Assembly (NCBI GenBank): GCA_902603305.1
Contig: CACKUI010000002.1
Location: forward strand, 1 to 64,000
DNA length: 64,000 bases
DNA from: an uncultured Pelagibacteraceae bacterium
Lineage (GTDB): Bacteria; Pseudomonadota; Alphaproteobacteria; Pelagibacterales; Pelagibacteraceae
Direction: 5' to 3'
This document shows positions 8,892 to 18,872 of the stretch, one piece after another. The position numbers and the translations under genes are program-made. How positions within the stretch are numbered: the stretch's first letter is position 1; every line of letters begins with the position of its first letter. The notes below the pieces were generated by a model. It ran no database searches. It saw nothing but the letters and a program-made list of their open reading frames with translations, and was not told the origin of the DNA.

Positions 8892-9140
8892 TTACTTCCT
8901 TAAATTTAATCTTGTTAATACTGCTTTATAAGACTCAATATTATTTTTCTTTAAATAGTCTAATAATTTTTTTCTTCTATTTACCGCTCTCAAAAGGCCT
9001 ACCGAAGAATGTTTATCCTTTTTGAATTGTTTTATATGTTTCGATAGACTCTCAATTTTCCCAGTTAATTGAGCAATCTGAACTTCAGAAGATCCAGTAT
9101 CTTTGTCGTGGATTTGAAGTTCTTTTACTTTTTCTTTCAT
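8892..9140 (-). CDS. rpsO: 30S ribosomal protein S15
   Basis: An 82-residue 16S rRNA-binding protein. It carries the family signature DTGSSEVQIAQLTGKIESL and the HSSVGLLRAVNRRKKLLDYL helix-turn-helix that contacts the rRNA three-way junction. It is about 7 residues shorter at the N-terminus than E. coli S15 (89), where the family is variable. It lies between rbfA (12-base gap) and pnp (no gap). The pseudouridine synthase gene truB that usually sits between rbfA and rpsO is absent. Confidence 0.96.
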   Translation of the reverse strand: MKEKVKELQIHDKDTGSSEVQIAQLTGKIESLSKHIKQFKKDKHSSVGLLRAVNRRKKLLDYLKKNNIESYKAVLTRLNLRK

Positions 9141-9152
9141 TTTTTTTCCTAT

Positions 9153-9518
9153 TTATTTATTTGTTTGTTTAATTAAATTTTCTATTTTTTCTGCATAGTC
9201 AAATGAATCATCTTTTACAAAAAAAAGTTTTGGTAAAAATTTCATAATAATTTTTTTTGATAAAGTTTTTCTGATTATGAATGATGAAATTTTTAATTTT
9301 TCCACAATTTCTTCAGTGTCCTTTCCTCCCAGAGGCATGACAAATATTTTAGCTGTTTTTAGATCTGGTGACATTCTAACTTCCGTCACAGTAATTTCCT
9401 TTGTAGATAAATTTGGTATTTTTGCCTCATCTCTTATAAAAAGCGTACCCAAAGCTTGCTTTATCATCTCGCCTACCCTTAGTTGTCTTTGAGTTACTGG
9501 TTTACCTAAGTGTTTCAT
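9153..9518 (-). CDS. rbfA: Ribosome-binding factor A
   Basis: A 121-residue KH-type cold-shock factor that matures the 5' end of 16S rRNA in the 30S subunit. Family features are the start RQLRVGEMIKQALGTLFIRD, TVTEVRMSPDLKTAKIFVMPLGG, and the KH-like ISSFIIRKTLSKKIIMKFLPKLFFVKDDSFDYAEKI region, where the last part is the usual P-x-L-x-F-x-x-D-x-S signature. Its ATG overlaps the infB stop by four bases (ATGA), indicating translational coupling. Confidence 0.93.
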   Translation of the reverse strand: MKHLGKPVTQRQLRVGEMIKQALGTLFIRDEAKIPNLSTKEITVTEVRMSPDLKTAKIFVMPLGGKDTEEIVEKLKISSFIIRKTLSKKIIMKFLPKLFFVKDDSFDYAEKIENLIKQTNK

Positions 9519-11734
9519 CTAATTGTTCTTTCAGTAATTGTTGCATTATAAACTTCTATGATATCTTTTTTTTGATAATCAGCGAAGTCTTTTAGAGTAA
9601 TTCCGCATTCTAAACCAGCTGAGACTTGTTTAGTTTGATCTTTTTCTCTAAATATAGAACTGATTTTTCCATTAAATATAATAACTCCATCTCTAATAAC
9701 TCTTGCACTAGAGTTCTGGGTTATTTCACCTTCAACTACTTTTGATCCAGCTACTTTACCAACTTTTGAGACTTTAAAAATTTCAAGAATTTCCGCGCTT
9801 CCAATGATTGTTTCTTTTATATCTGGAGATAATAATCCTGCCATCTTCGCTTTTATAAAATCTAACACTTCATAAATTATATTATAAGAGGAAATTGAAA
9901 TTTTTTCTTGCTCAGCTCTTTTCTTTGCCTCTTTACTTGGTTTAACGTTGAACGCAATTATTACTGCATTTGACGCTTTAGCTAATGTCACATCAGTTTC
10001 GGTGACCATTCCAATATCTGAAAGAAGTATTTTTGGTTTTACTTCGTCATGTTTGATTTGATCTACAGCATTTTTGATTGCCTCTGATGAGCCATGAACA
10101 TCAGATTTAATAATTATATTTAATTCCTCTGATACTGTGTTCTGAAAAGCAGAATCTTGTGTAACAAAATTAAGAGGTATTTTATCATCTTTTGATTCTT
10201 CAACTCTTGCTGCACAAAGAGATTTAGCTTCTTTTTCGTTTGATAAAACAATAAAATCATCTCCAGATTTTGCAGCTCCATTAATACCAATAATCTCAAT
10301 TGGGGTAGCTGGCTCAGCAATATCAATATTTTTACCTTGGTCATTTATTATTGCTCTTACCTTTCCCCATTTCAATCCACTAACAAAATAGTCTCCTCTT
10401 TTAAGTGTACCAGTAGTTACAACAATATTTGCTACCGGGCCTCTCCCAACATCTATTTTTGATTCTAGAACTATACCTTTGGCATTAGTTTCAAAATCAG
10501 TTTTTAAATCTAATAATTCGGCTTGTAGCAAAACAGACTCAACTAACTTATCCAAATTATTTTTTGTTTTTGTTGAGATCTCAACCATTAATGTGTCTCC
10601 AGATAAGTCTTCAGCAATTAACTCATATTCCAAGAGTTGGTTTTTTATTTTCTGTGGATCTGCCTCGGGCAGATCACATTTATTTATGGCAACAACTATT
10701 GGTACTTTAGCTGCCTTTGCATGTTTAATTGACTCAATGGTTTGTGGTTTAACACCATCGTCTGCTGCTACGACTAAAATTACAATATCTGTTAGCTTGG
10801 AACCTCTCGCTCTCATCTCTGTAAAAGCCGCATGTCCTGGGGTATCAATAAATGTAATTTTATTATTCTGGTGATTAATTTGATAAGCTCCAATATGTTG
10901 AGTTATACCACCAAATTCTCCTGATACGACATTAGCTTTCCTTAACACATCTAAAACAGATGTTTTGCCGTGATCAACATGTCCCATAACGGTAACTATT
11001 GGAGGCCGATTTTGTAAATTTTCTGATTTTATCTCTTTTATCTTTTCAATTATTTCCTCTGCCTTTGTCTCACGTATGGGATTATGGCCAAATTCTTTGA
11101 CTAGATATTCTGCTGTATCAGCATCAATTGTATTATTTATTGTTACTGTTACTCCCATGCCAAGCAAATGTTTAATAATACTACTGGATTGTTCAGCCAT
11201 TCTATTTGCTAACTCTTTAATTGTTATTACCTCAGGGAGATTTACATCTCTTTTAACTTGAATAAAGCTATCTTTATTTTCATCTTGATTTAAATTTCTA
11301 TTTTCTTTTTGTTTTGCTCTCTTTAAAGACGCTAAACTTCTCGATTTTGTTTCTGCATGATCACCACTCAGAGCTCTAGAAATTGTTAATTTTAATTCTC
11401 TCCTTTTTCCATTTGTCTTATTTGACTTAGTTTCTTTTGATACTGCTTCTCCTTTTAATCTTCTTGTTGCTCTTTGCTCTGCTAGTTTTCTTTTCTCAAA
11501 ATCAGAAGAAGGTGGGGTAGATGGTCTAGTGAAATTGCTTGGCTTTAATGAGGTACTTTTATTTAATCTATAGTTATCATTGTTTTGTTTTGCAAATTGC
11601 GGTTTGCTTTGATATTTTGCACTTTTTTTCTCAATTACAACAGTGTTTTTTGATTTTGATTTAGCCTGTTCTATACTGCTAAACGTTTTCTGAGAAGTTC
11701 CTGTTATTGATAACTTTAGTTTTTTTTTTTCCAT
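9515..11734 (-). CDS. infB: Translation initiation factor IF-2
   Basis: A 739-residue GTPase that places fMet-tRNA on the 30S subunit. The N-terminal 160 residues are basic, low-complexity and lysine-rich, and are shorter than in E. coli (890 in total). Then come the IF2-N segment (VITIKELANRMAEQSSSIIKHLLGMG), the G domain with GHVDHGKT, DTPGHAAFT and NKCD, the IF2 beta-barrel domains and the C-terminal fMet-tRNA-binding domain. The ATG starts in a long A-run, 10 bases after nusA. Part of the nusA-infB-rbfA operon. Confidence 0.97.
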   Translation of the reverse strand: MEKKKLKLSITGTSQKTFSSIEQAKSKSKNTVVIEKKSAKYQSKPQFAKQNNDNYRLNKSTSLKPSNFTRPSTPPSSDFEKRKLAEQRATRRLKGEAVSKETKSNKTNGKRRELKLTISRALSGDHAETKSRSLASLKRAKQKENRNLNQDENKDSFIQVKRDVNLPEVITIKELANRMAEQSSSIIKHLLGMGVTVTINNTIDADTAEYLVKEFGHNPIRETKAEEIIEKIKEIKSENLQNRPPIVTVMGHVDHGKTSVLDVLRKANVVSGEFGGITQHIGAYQINHQNNKITFIDTPGHAAFTEMRARGSKLTDIVILVVAADDGVKPQTIESIKHAKAAKVPIVVAINKCDLPEADPQKIKNQLLEYELIAEDLSGDTLMVEISTKTKNNLDKLVESVLLQAELLDLKTDFETNAKGIVLESKIDVGRGPVANIVVTTGTLKRGDYFVSGLKWGKVRAIINDQGKNIDIAEPATPIEIIGINGAAKSGDDFIVLSNEKEAKSLCAARVEESKDDKIPLNFVTQDSAFQNTVSEELNIIIKSDVHGSSEAIKNAVDQIKHDEVKPKILLSDIGMVTETDVTLAKASNAVIIAFNVKPSKEAKKRAEQEKISISSYNIIYEVLDFIKAKMAGLLSPDIKETIIGSAEILEIFKVSKVGKVAGSKVVEGEITQNSSARVIRDGVIIFNGKISSIFREKDQTKQVSAGLECGITLKDFADYQKKDIIEVYNATITERTIR

Positions 11735-11744
11735 TTTTCATCTT

Positions 11745-13298
11745 TCAATCTTTATAAACTTTATCTCTAGCTGACATAATCAAATTATCTGCCTCTAATT
11801 TTGATAGAGCAAAATCTTCTAAATAACCTTTAATTTTAACTCTTTCACCTTTTACGACATCGTAAGTCCCAGTTAATTCATCTGATGCCAAGTCTGCTAG
11901 ATCTGTTAAAGTCAAAATTTTTTGCTCTCCCAATGTTACAAGCATTCCTGCTGTGAGACCTTCATGAGTTATTAAATCATTTTCTAATCCTAAATCCTTT
12001 ATTCTCTTTGAAATTTCCTCTTGATCTTTTTCATAAAATTCTTTTGCTCTTTCTATAAGCTCTTTTGCTGTCTCATCTTCTATACCCTCTATTTTCATAA
12101 GAGCATCTAGTGTGCTATCTTTTATGTCATCTATCGAGGAAAAACCTTCTGCTACTAAAAGTTGACCTAAAGTCTCATCTAGTTCGAGATTCTTAACAAA
12201 ATTATCCGTCTTCTCTTTAAATTCTAACTGTCTTCTTTCTGAGTCCTCTTGTTCTGTCATTATATTTATTTCATAGTTTAATAATTTAGTTGCAAGTCTT
12301 ACGTTTTGACCTCTTCTTCCTATTGCCTTACTTAAATTTTCCTCGGTTAATATTACATCAAGTTTTTTAGCATCATTATCAACATTTACTCTCTGTACTT
12401 CAGCGGGAGATAGTGCATTAGCAACAACAACTGCTGGATCCTCAGACCAATTTACTATGTCTATTTTTTCTCCTTGAAGCTCGTTAACTACCGCTTGAAC
12501 TCTACTCCCTCTCATCCCAACACATGCACCAACTGGATCCAATGACGTATCTATAGCTTTAACACAAATCTTTGCTCTGCTTCCTGGATCTCTCGAAGAA
12601 GATTTTATTTCAATTAAGCCGTCGTATATTTCAGGTACTTCTTGAATGAATAATTTATCCATAAATTTTGGATGAGCTCTTGACAAAAAAATTTGTTGTC
12701 CCCTTGGTTCTCTTCTTACATCTAAACAATAAGCCTTAACTCTATCTCCTGCCTTAATATTCTCACGAGGTATCATTTCATTTTTTTGAATTATTGCCTC
12801 AGTTCTTCCAAGGTCAACGATTACATTTCCAAATTCTAATCTTTTAACTATTCCACTTAAAATAGTATCTTTTTTGTCTACAAAATCATTATACTGTCTT
12901 TCTCTTTCGGCCTCTCTTACATTAAAACTTATTACTTGCTTCGCCGTTTGCGCTGCTATTCTTCCAAAATCAAAAGATGGCAAGGGTTGAAGAACCTCAT
13001 CTCCTATCTGTTTCCCTTTATTTGTGTCATTAAGCTTTATTGCGTCCTTCAATGTGATTTCTATGCTTGAATTTTGTGGATTTTCAACAATTAACAATTT
13101 TCTGAATATACCAATATCTCCATTATCTCTATTAATTTCTACTTTAATTTCATTATCCGTACCAAATTTAGACTTTGCAGCCTTTGCAATGCCAGTTTCC
13201 ATTGATACAATTATTAGTTCTTTATCAATTGATTTTTCTAACGCTACAGCTTCTGCAATTCTTAATAATTCTAGTTTATCAGCTCTTCTATTTAACAT
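11745..13298 (-). CDS. nusA: Transcription termination/antitermination protein NusA
   Basis: A 517-residue RNA polymerase-associated factor. Domain order is the N-terminal RNAP-binding domain (1-130), S1 (about 135-200), KH1 and KH2 (SRDPGSRAKICVKAID, then GRRGQNVRLATKLL near 325) and two C-terminal helix-hairpin-helix acidic repeats (ETLGQLLVAEGFSSIDDI and IEGIEDETAKELIERA), ending in a LEDFALSKLEADNLIMSAR segment. NusA stimulates pausing and intrinsic termination. An intrinsic-terminator hairpin lies only 12 bases upstream of the ATG, inside the likely nusA leader. The usual upstream partner rimP is absent. Confidence 0.96.
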   Translation of the reverse strand: MLNRRADKLELLRIAEAVALEKSIDKELIIVSMETGIAKAAKSKFGTDNEIKVEINRDNGDIGIFRKLLIVENPQNSSIEITLKDAIKLNDTNKGKQIGDEVLQPLPSFDFGRIAAQTAKQVISFNVREAERERQYNDFVDKKDTILSGIVKRLEFGNVIVDLGRTEAIIQKNEMIPRENIKAGDRVKAYCLDVRREPRGQQIFLSRAHPKFMDKLFIQEVPEIYDGLIEIKSSSRDPGSRAKICVKAIDTSLDPVGACVGMRGSRVQAVVNELQGEKIDIVNWSEDPAVVVANALSPAEVQRVNVDNDAKKLDVILTEENLSKAIGRRGQNVRLATKLLNYEINIMTEQEDSERRQLEFKEKTDNFVKNLELDETLGQLLVAEGFSSIDDIKDSTLDALMKIEGIEDETAKELIERAKEFYEKDQEEISKRIKDLGLENDLITHEGLTAGMLVTLGEQKILTLTDLADLASDELTGTYDVVKGERVKIKGYLEDFALSKLEADNLIMSARDKVYKD

Positions 13299-13310
13299 AA
13301 TTTATTAGCC

Positions 13311-13338
13311 AAAAAAAAATGGGCCTAGGCCCATTTTT
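13311..13338 (-). terminator. Intrinsic terminator between metK and nusA, inside the nusA leader
   Basis: The arms ATGGGCC (13319-13325) and GGCCCAT (13328-13334) form a strong stem around a central TA. Flanking A and T runs extend the palindrome to 13315-13338. On the minus strand the stem is followed by nine T residues, so it ends metK transcripts. The hairpin is self-complementary, so it could also act on the other strand. It ends 12 bases before the nusA ATG, and a promoter-like sequence for nusA lies upstream of it, so it may also attenuate nusA. Confidence 0.85.
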
Positions 13339-13360
13339 GAAATTTCAACAATGTGACTGA

Positions 13361-13388
13361 AATATAGTTATTTTTAATTGATTATCAA
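13361..13388 (-). promoter_or_regulatory. Candidate nusA promoter upstream of the hairpin
   Basis: On the minus strand TTGATA (13383-13388) and TATATT (13361-13366) are separated by 16 bases, starting 7 bases after the metK stop. A transcript from here would begin near 13354 and run through the terminator hairpin at 13311-13338 before reaching nusA. The hexamers are good for this AT-rich DNA, but chance matches are possible. Confidence 0.45.
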
Positions 13389-13394
13389 CAATAT

Positions 13395-14558
13395 TTAGCT
13401 ACCAAAAACTCCAGATTTATCTGTTTTTTCCCACGAAAATGATCCATCACTCTCAGGTGTTCTTCCAAAGTGTCCATAAGCAGCTGTTTTTTCATATATA
13501 GGTTTGTTTAAGCCTAACATTTCTCTAATTCCTCTCGGGCTCAGATCAAAGTTTTCTTTGATAAGTTTTTCAACATGCAAATTCTTTTCTTCATCATTAT
13601 CAAACAAATCTACATAAATTGACAGTGGTTTAGACACTCCAATAGCGTAAGCTAATTGAATTAAACATTTATCTGCAATTTTTGATGCTACAACATTCTT
13701 AGCCAAATACCTTGATGCATAAGCAGCCGATCTATCAACTTTTGTAGGATCTTTTCCAGAAAATGCGCCCCCACCATGTGGTGCAGCTCCACCGTATGTA
13801 TCAACAATAATTTTTCTTCCAGTTAAACCGCTATCTCCATCTGGACCACCGATTACAAAATTTCCAGTAGGGTTGATATAAATCTCTTTTTCATCAAGAC
13901 TACCCAGTAAGTTTTTAGGGATAGATCTCTCTATGTAAGGCATACAAAGTTCCTTAACTTGGGCTAAATTAACATCTTTCGAATGTTGTGTAGAAATGAC
14001 CACTGATGTTACAGCAGCGGGCATACCATCTTTGTACTCAATTGTTATTTGACTTTTTGAGTCTGGCTCTATTCCATTTAACTTTCCTGACTTTCTATCT
14101 TCAGCCATTAATCTTAATATTTTATGTGAATAATGAATTGGGGCTGGCATTAATACATCTGTTTCGTTACAAGCATAACCAAACATAATCCCCTGATCCC
14201 CAGCACCCTCATCTTTATTTCCTGCAGAATCTACTCCTATTGCAATATCAGCTGATTGAGAGTGTAAATGTGTTTCAATTTTAGTTTGCTCTTTCCAAGA
14301 AAAGCCATCTTGGTCATATCCAATATCTTTAATACAATCTCTAACTTTTGAGATTAACTCATCATCTTTAAGTTTTGGTCCTCTTACTTCTCCTGCTAAT
14401 ACAACTTTATTAGTTGTTGTTAATGTTTCACAAGCAACTCTTGCTTGGGGTTCGGAAGCTAAAAAACTGTCCACAACCATGTCGGAAATTCTGTCACAAA
14501 CTTTGTCTGGGTGTCCTTCTGACACTGACTCACTAGTAAATAAAAAATTCTTCTTCAT
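13395..14558 (-). CDS. metK: S-adenosylmethionine synthase
   Basis: A 387-residue enzyme that makes S-adenosylmethionine from methionine and ATP. The three family signatures are present: [10 protein letters not shown] with catalytic H16, [12 protein letters not shown] (about 117-128) and [19 protein letters not shown] (about 258-276). Length matches E. coli (384). The ATG shares one base with the lnt stop (TAATG), so it is expressed from the miaB-lnt cluster. I found no SAM riboswitch in front, and there is no leader space for one. A strong intrinsic terminator follows. Confidence 0.97.
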   Translation of the reverse strand: MKKNFLFTSESVSEGHPDKVCDRISDMVVDSFLASEPQARVACETLTTTNKVVLAGEVRGPKLKDDELISKVRDCIKDIGYDQDGFSWKEQTKIETHLHSQSADIAIGVDSAGNKDEGAGDQGIMFGYACNETDVLMPAPIHYSHKILRLMAEDRKSGKLNGIEPDSKSQITIEYKDGMPAAVTSVVISTQHSKDVNLAQVKELCMPYIERSIPKNLLGSLDEKEIYINPTGNFVIGGPDGDSGLTGRKIIVDTYGGAAPHGGGAFSGKDPTKVDRSAAYASRYLAKNVVASKIADKCLIQLAYAIGVSKPLSIYVDLFDNDEEKNLHVEKLIKENFDLSPRGIREMLGLNKPIYEKTAAYGHFGRTPESDGSFSWEKTDKSGVFGS

Positions 14559-16081
14559 TAATTCTCCCGTGTTTTAAAAAAAAAAATTAAACTAATATAA
14601 ATAGATAGAAAATAAAAGAAGATCTTATTACCATGAGAGCTAAAGATTGTTTTATTTGACTTTTTGAAAGATTGAATCTCAATAAATCCCTTATCGGTTG
14701 TTAAAATTTTGTCAATTACCTGCCCTTTTGGATTTATAAAGGCAGAAATCCCATTGTTTGATGAGCGGATAACTGGTTTACCTTCCTCAATAGATCTAAA
14801 AATTGAGTGAGAGTAATGCTGATATGGACCTATAGAATTTCCAAACCAACCATCCTCAGAGATGTTTAATATAAAATCATAATTTTTTTCACTATTATTT
14901 ATTTGACCAGAATAGATAATTTCATAACAAATAAGTGGGATAAAACTATAATTATGTAATCTAATGAGATCTCTTCGATTATCTGCAGAAAAAGATTGGT
15001 AACCTTGAGTGATTTTTTTAAATCCCAAATTACTTAATAAGTTTTCAAATGGCAAGAACTCTCCAAATGGAACCAATTTATTTTTGTGGTATTTTTGCAA
15101 GACGTTAAGATCATTATTCATCACTAAAAGCGAATTATAAATCTTTTGTTTTTCATATATGTTCATACCTAAAATAATTTTATGTTTTTTTGAAAAACTA
15201 TTTGAAAAAACAGTTTTAAATTTTTTAAGATCCTCGAAATAAATACTTGAAAGAATACCTTCAGGTAAAATGAATAGCGTTTCGATTGATGGATTTGGTT
15301 TAGAAATATTAATCAATTCAAGAATAAATTCATTGGGATTTTCATTTTGAAAATATCTATTAATATTAATCTTGGGAGAAATTATCTTGATGTTAAAACC
15401 TAAATCTTTTTTTTCGGTCCCTTCAAACTGTTTCAAAATTGAGTTGCCTAAAAAATAATTAGTGAAAAGCGTTGAAAGAGAAAAAATAAATATACTTATT
15501 TTTATTTTTTTTTTGTAATTAAAGAATAAAATTGTTGGAGATAAAAATAATAAGATAACTATTGAATTAAAAGCATAAGTACCTGTTATAGAAAGTATTT
15601 GAATAAATTCTAAATAATTTACAAAGCTAAAAGCAATTAAGTTCCAAGGAAAACCACCAAACAAGAAACTTCTGATATATTCAAATATTGACATAGAAGT
15701 AGCCAATATTAAGATTGATAAAAGATTTTTTTGTGGATTTAAAAATGAAAAAACTAAAGTTGAAAAACCATAAAATAAACCTAAAAATAATGGAATTAAA
15801 ATTAGAGCAAATGGTATCAAAGGTTTAAAAACATCTTCAAAAGTTAAGGAATTCGTTATCCAATATAAATTTGAAACAAAATAACCAAATCCGAATATCC
15901 ATCCAATATTAAATGAAATAATTTTATTTTTTGAATAAAATAGTAATGTCCATAGAAGAGCTGGGTATGAAATAAAATTTATGTAAAATAAGTTGTACGG
16001 TGGAAGGCTAAAAGAAGATATCAGACCAAATGAAAATACAAGTATGTATAATAGAAATTTATTTTTGTATAGTAAAGTCAA
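14558..16081 (-). CDS. lnt: Apolipoprotein N-acyltransferase
   Basis: A 507-residue inner-membrane enzyme that adds the third acyl chain to lipoproteins. About eight membrane segments precede a periplasmic nitrilase domain whose catalytic triad is visible: E274 (LPEGILSS), K335 ([11 protein letters not shown]) and C385 (LICYEII). A final hydrophobic helix lies near 485-500. It sits downstream of ybeY with a 5-base gap. The Mg2+/Co2+ transporter-like corC, normally between ybeY and lnt, is missing. Its presence fits the several predicted lipoproteins in this window. Confidence 0.95.
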   Translation of the reverse strand: MTLLYKNKFLLYILVFSFGLISSFSLPPYNLFYINFISYPALLWTLLFYSKNKIISFNIGWIFGFGYFVSNLYWITNSLTFEDVFKPLIPFALILIPLFLGLFYGFSTLVFSFLNPQKNLLSILILATSMSIFEYIRSFLFGGFPWNLIAFSFVNYLEFIQILSITGTYAFNSIVILLFLSPTILFFNYKKKIKISIFIFSLSTLFTNYFLGNSILKQFEGTEKKDLGFNIKIISPKININRYFQNENPNEFILELINISKPNPSIETLFILPEGILSSIYFEDLKKFKTVFSNSFSKKHKIILGMNIYEKQKIYNSLLVMNNDLNVLQKYHKNKLVPFGEFLPFENLLSNLGFKKITQGYQSFSADNRRDLIRLHNYSFIPLICYEIIYSGQINNSEKNYDFILNISEDGWFGNSIGPYQHYSHSIFRSIEEGKPVIRSSNNGISAFINPKGQVIDKILTTDKGFIEIQSFKKSNKTIFSSHGNKIFFYFLSIYISLIFFFKTREN

Positions 16082-16086
16082 TTTAC

Positions 16087-16524
16087 TTAATGAAAATAAT
16101 TCAATATTAATTTTTCTTTTTTAAACATTTTTTTAAAATCATTTAGTTTCTTATGATCATGACCAATTAAATGAAGATACCCATGTATCCACATTTTATC
16201 AAACTCTAAAAAGAAATTTGTTTTTTTTGATCGTTCTTTAATAATTTCATAACTAATTGCTATGTCACCTACATATAGTCTTTTGTTCTCTTTAATTTTC
16301 ATTGGAAAGGATAAAACGTCAGTAGTTTTATTTTTTTTTCTAAATTTAAGATTTAAATATTTCATTTTCATATCATTGGTCAAGAGTATCGAGAATTCAT
16401 GATTTTTTTTTTTAAATAAAGGGGTTTTGGATAATATTTTAAGTCTTTTCTTTAAATAATCGTCTGGTTTTTTTATAATCTTTTTCCAACTTGAATAGCC
16501 AGATATTACATTGGCTTTTATCAT
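16087..16524 (-). CDS. ybeY: Endoribonuclease YbeY (16S rRNA maturation)
   Basis: A 145-residue zinc protein with the invariant H-x3-H-x5-H motif (HGYLHLIGHDH; H114, H118, H124) and the upstream TTDVLSFPM signature. YbeY processes the 16S rRNA 3' end and takes part in 70S quality control. The N-terminal part is lysine-rich and poorly conserved. It overlaps phoH by four bases (ATGA), the near-universal phoH-ybeY pairing. Confidence 0.94.
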   Translation of the reverse strand: MIKANVISGYSSWKKIIKKPDDYLKKRLKILSKTPLFKKKNHEFSILLTNDMKMKYLNLKFRKKNKTTDVLSFPMKIKENKRLYVGDIAISYEIIKERSKKTNFFLEFDKMWIHGYLHLIGHDHKKLNDFKKMFKKEKLILNYFH

Positions 16525-17528
16525 CCGTCTGAACTTTGATCTGCATATGCCTTAACGATTTTAGATACAAGTGGGTGTCTAACTACATCTTTATGATTAA
16601 AATCGACTACAGAAATTTCTTTTAAATGCCCAAGTAGTTTTTTTGATCTGTATAGACCTGAAAGTAATTTATTTGGCAAATCTATTTGAGAGGGGTCACC
16701 ATTTATTACTATCTTGGAATTCTCACCAATTCTGGTTAAAAACATTTTAATCTGTGTATCTGTAGCATTTTGCGCTTCATCAAGAATTGCGAAAGAATTT
16801 TTTAAAGTTCTACCTCTCATAAAAGCTAGAGGAGCTATTTCTATATCGCCTACTTCAATTTTTTTTTGTATCTTTTCAAAATCTAACAGATCGTACAAAG
16901 AATCGTATAATGGTCTAAGGTACGGATCTACCTTGTCTCGCATATCACCAGGTAAAAAACCGAGTCTTTCTCCAGCCTCAACAGCCGGCCTAGAAAGAAT
17001 TATTCTTTCTATTTTCTTATCCAACAACATAGTTAAGGCAACAGCAACTGCTAAAAAAGTCTTACCTGTTCCAGCTGGCCCGGCAGAAATAATTATATCT
17101 GATTCCCTCAATGCTCTTACATAATCTTTCTGTCTTTCAGACCTTGGGATTACAGATTTTTTTGGAGTTTTAATTATATATTCGACTTTTTTTTCAAGGT
17201 TATTTTTTTCGTCTATCATAAATTCATTTATAGAAGAAATTATATCTTTTTTTTCAATTGTTCCATTATTTAAAAATTGTTCGGTCAAAAATTGTATAGC
17301 ATTTTTGATCAAATCATTCTTTTCAGGATCACTTTTTACTAAGATAGAATTCCCTCTTGAATACAAGCTAGTTTTCGTAATTTTTTCCAATTCCTTTAAA
17401 TTATTATTAAACTCACCTGCTACTCCAAGTAATAAATCATTATTCTGAAATATTATATTTAAAGAGTTATTTTCAGAATAAACGTATTTTAATTCTGAAA
17501 TAACATTTTTTTTGTTTAAATTAATCAA
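16521..17528 (-). CDS. ybeZ: PhoH-like ATPase (YbeZ)
   Basis: A 335-residue P-loop ATPase. The N-terminal part is a KH-like segment (about 10-85). The ATPase domain has Walker A GPAGTGKT (150-157), Walker B with FAILDEAQNA (about 245), the sensor GENSKIVINGDPSQIDLP and a RPAVEAGERLGFLPGD signature. The partner is YbeY, encoded next with a four-base overlap. YbeZ is thought to help YbeY in rRNA processing. It follows miaB with a 1-base gap. Confidence 0.94.
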   Translation of the reverse strand: MINLNKKNVISELKYVYSENNSLNIIFQNNDLLLGVAGEFNNNLKELEKITKTSLYSRGNSILVKSDPEKNDLIKNAIQFLTEQFLNNGTIEKKDIISSINEFMIDEKNNLEKKVEYIIKTPKKSVIPRSERQKDYVRALRESDIIISAGPAGTGKTFLAVAVALTMLLDKKIERIILSRPAVEAGERLGFLPGDMRDKVDPYLRPLYDSLYDLLDFEKIQKKIEVGDIEIAPLAFMRGRTLKNSFAILDEAQNATDTQIKMFLTRIGENSKIVINGDPSQIDLPNKLLSGLYRSKKLLGHLKEISVVDFNHKDVVRHPLVSKIVKAYADQSSDG

Positions 17529-17529
17529 T

Positions 17530-18870
17530 TCAAGCAGCTTTCATTTTTTTATCTAGTAGTCCAAATAATGTGTTTTGATTACTATTTTGAACTTTTACTC
17601 TTACAACTTTACCAATAAGATTTTCATTTCCATCAAAAATTACAGGAGAAATATATTTATTTCTTCCAAATAATTTATTTTGTTTTTCCATTTTATTTTC
17701 TACTAGCACATCAACTATACTATTTTCTAATGATTTATTTTTTTCTTTTTGATTATTAAATAATTTTTCCTGAATGATGGTAAGTCTTTCTTTAGCTAAA
17801 TTTTTATCGATCATCTTTTGTGTAGATGCTTTTGTCCCTGGTCTCGGACTAAAGATAAAGGAAAAAGAATTAATAAATTTTATTCTTTTAATTAGGTCTA
17901 ATGTGTCCTCAAAATCCTTTTGGGTTTCTCCAGGATAACCAATGATAAAATCACTAGAAAATTCTATATCTTTATTAATTTTTTTCAGTCTTTCATAAAT
18001 TTTTAAATAATCATCTACAGTGTGTTTTCTATTCATTAACTCTAGCATCTTATTAGAGCCGCTTTGAATGGGTAAATGAACAAAAGGCATTAATTTATGA
18101 CTTGAGGAATAACATTCAATTAGATCATCAGTCATATCCCTAGGGTGTGAGGTAGTATATCTTATTCTGTCCAACTCTGAAAAATGCTCTAAATGATTTA
18201 TTATATTAGAGATTCTATATTCTTTAGAATTTTCTGTATATGAATAAGCATTAACATTTTGACCAAGCAATGTTATTTCTTTTGCTCCATTTTTTATTAA
18301 TTGTTCTGCTTCTGACATAATTTTATTAAATGGTCTTGAATACTCAGGTCCTCTTGTGTAGGGCACCACACAAAAATGACAAAATTTATCACATCCTTCT
18401 TGAATGGTTAAAAAGGCAGATATTTTATCATTATTATTTTTAATTTTATCAAAATATCCAAACTTACTGATAGTATCAAATTCAGTTTCTTCTTGTTTTA
18501 AATTTGCAATATGATTTTTTAACAAATCATTTACTTTATGATAAGATTGAGGTCCTAATACAATATCGATATATGGTTCTCTCTTTACCATTTCTTCATT
18601 TTCAGCCTGTGCAACACAGCCTGCAATAATCATTATTGGTTTTTTTTTATCTCTATATAATTTTTTAACTCTACCAATTTCATGATAAACTTTTTCTTTA
18701 GCTTTATCGCGTATATGACAAGTATTTAGGATATAACATTCTGCATCAGATTGATTTTCTGTTTTATAAAAACCTATTTTATTTATAGAGTCATACATCC
18801 TATTTGAATCATATTCATTCATTTGGCAACCAAAGGTCTTGATATAAACTTTTCTCATATTTTTAGTCAT
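17530..18870 (-). CDS. miaB: tRNA-2-methylthio-N6-isopentenyladenosine-37 synthase
   Basis: A 446-residue radical-SAM methylthiotransferase acting on A37 of tRNAs. The N-terminal MTTase domain holds cluster cysteines C15, C51 and C85. The radical-SAM loop CDKFCHFC follows near 160, and a C-terminal TRAM domain recognises the tRNA. GCQMNEYDS and HLPIQSGSNKMLELMNRKHT are hallmark stretches. An in-frame ATG four codons later (MRKVYIKTFG) is an equally good start. It lies between the 2OG oxygenase (2-base gap) and phoH. Confidence 0.96.
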   Translation of the reverse strand: MTKNMRKVYIKTFGCQMNEYDSNRMYDSINKIGFYKTENQSDAECYILNTCHIRDKAKEKVYHEIGRVKKLYRDKKKPIMIIAGCVAQAENEEMVKREPYIDIVLGPQSYHKVNDLLKNHIANLKQEETEFDTISKFGYFDKIKNNNDKISAFLTIQEGCDKFCHFCVVPYTRGPEYSRPFNKIMSEAEQLIKNGAKEITLLGQNVNAYSYTENSKEYRISNIINHLEHFSELDRIRYTTSHPRDMTDDLIECYSSSHKLMPFVHLPIQSGSNKMLELMNRKHTVDDYLKIYERLKKINKDIEFSSDFIIGYPGETQKDFEDTLDLIKRIKFINSFSFIFSPRPGTKASTQKMIDKNLAKERLTIIQEKLFNNQKEKNKSLENSIVDVLVENKMEKQNKLFGRNKYISPVIFDGNENLIGKVVRVKVQNSNQNTLFGLLDKKMKAA

Positions 18871-18872
18871 TT

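Noticed and set aside
10479-10874. 131-codon plus-strand frame inside infB
   Set aside because: Antisense to the IF-2 G domain, whose coding is beyond doubt; no domain in the shadow product.
14559-14600. SAM riboswitch in front of metK
   Set aside because: metK overlaps lnt by one base, so there is no leader; no aptamer-like structure is visible in the lnt 3' end.
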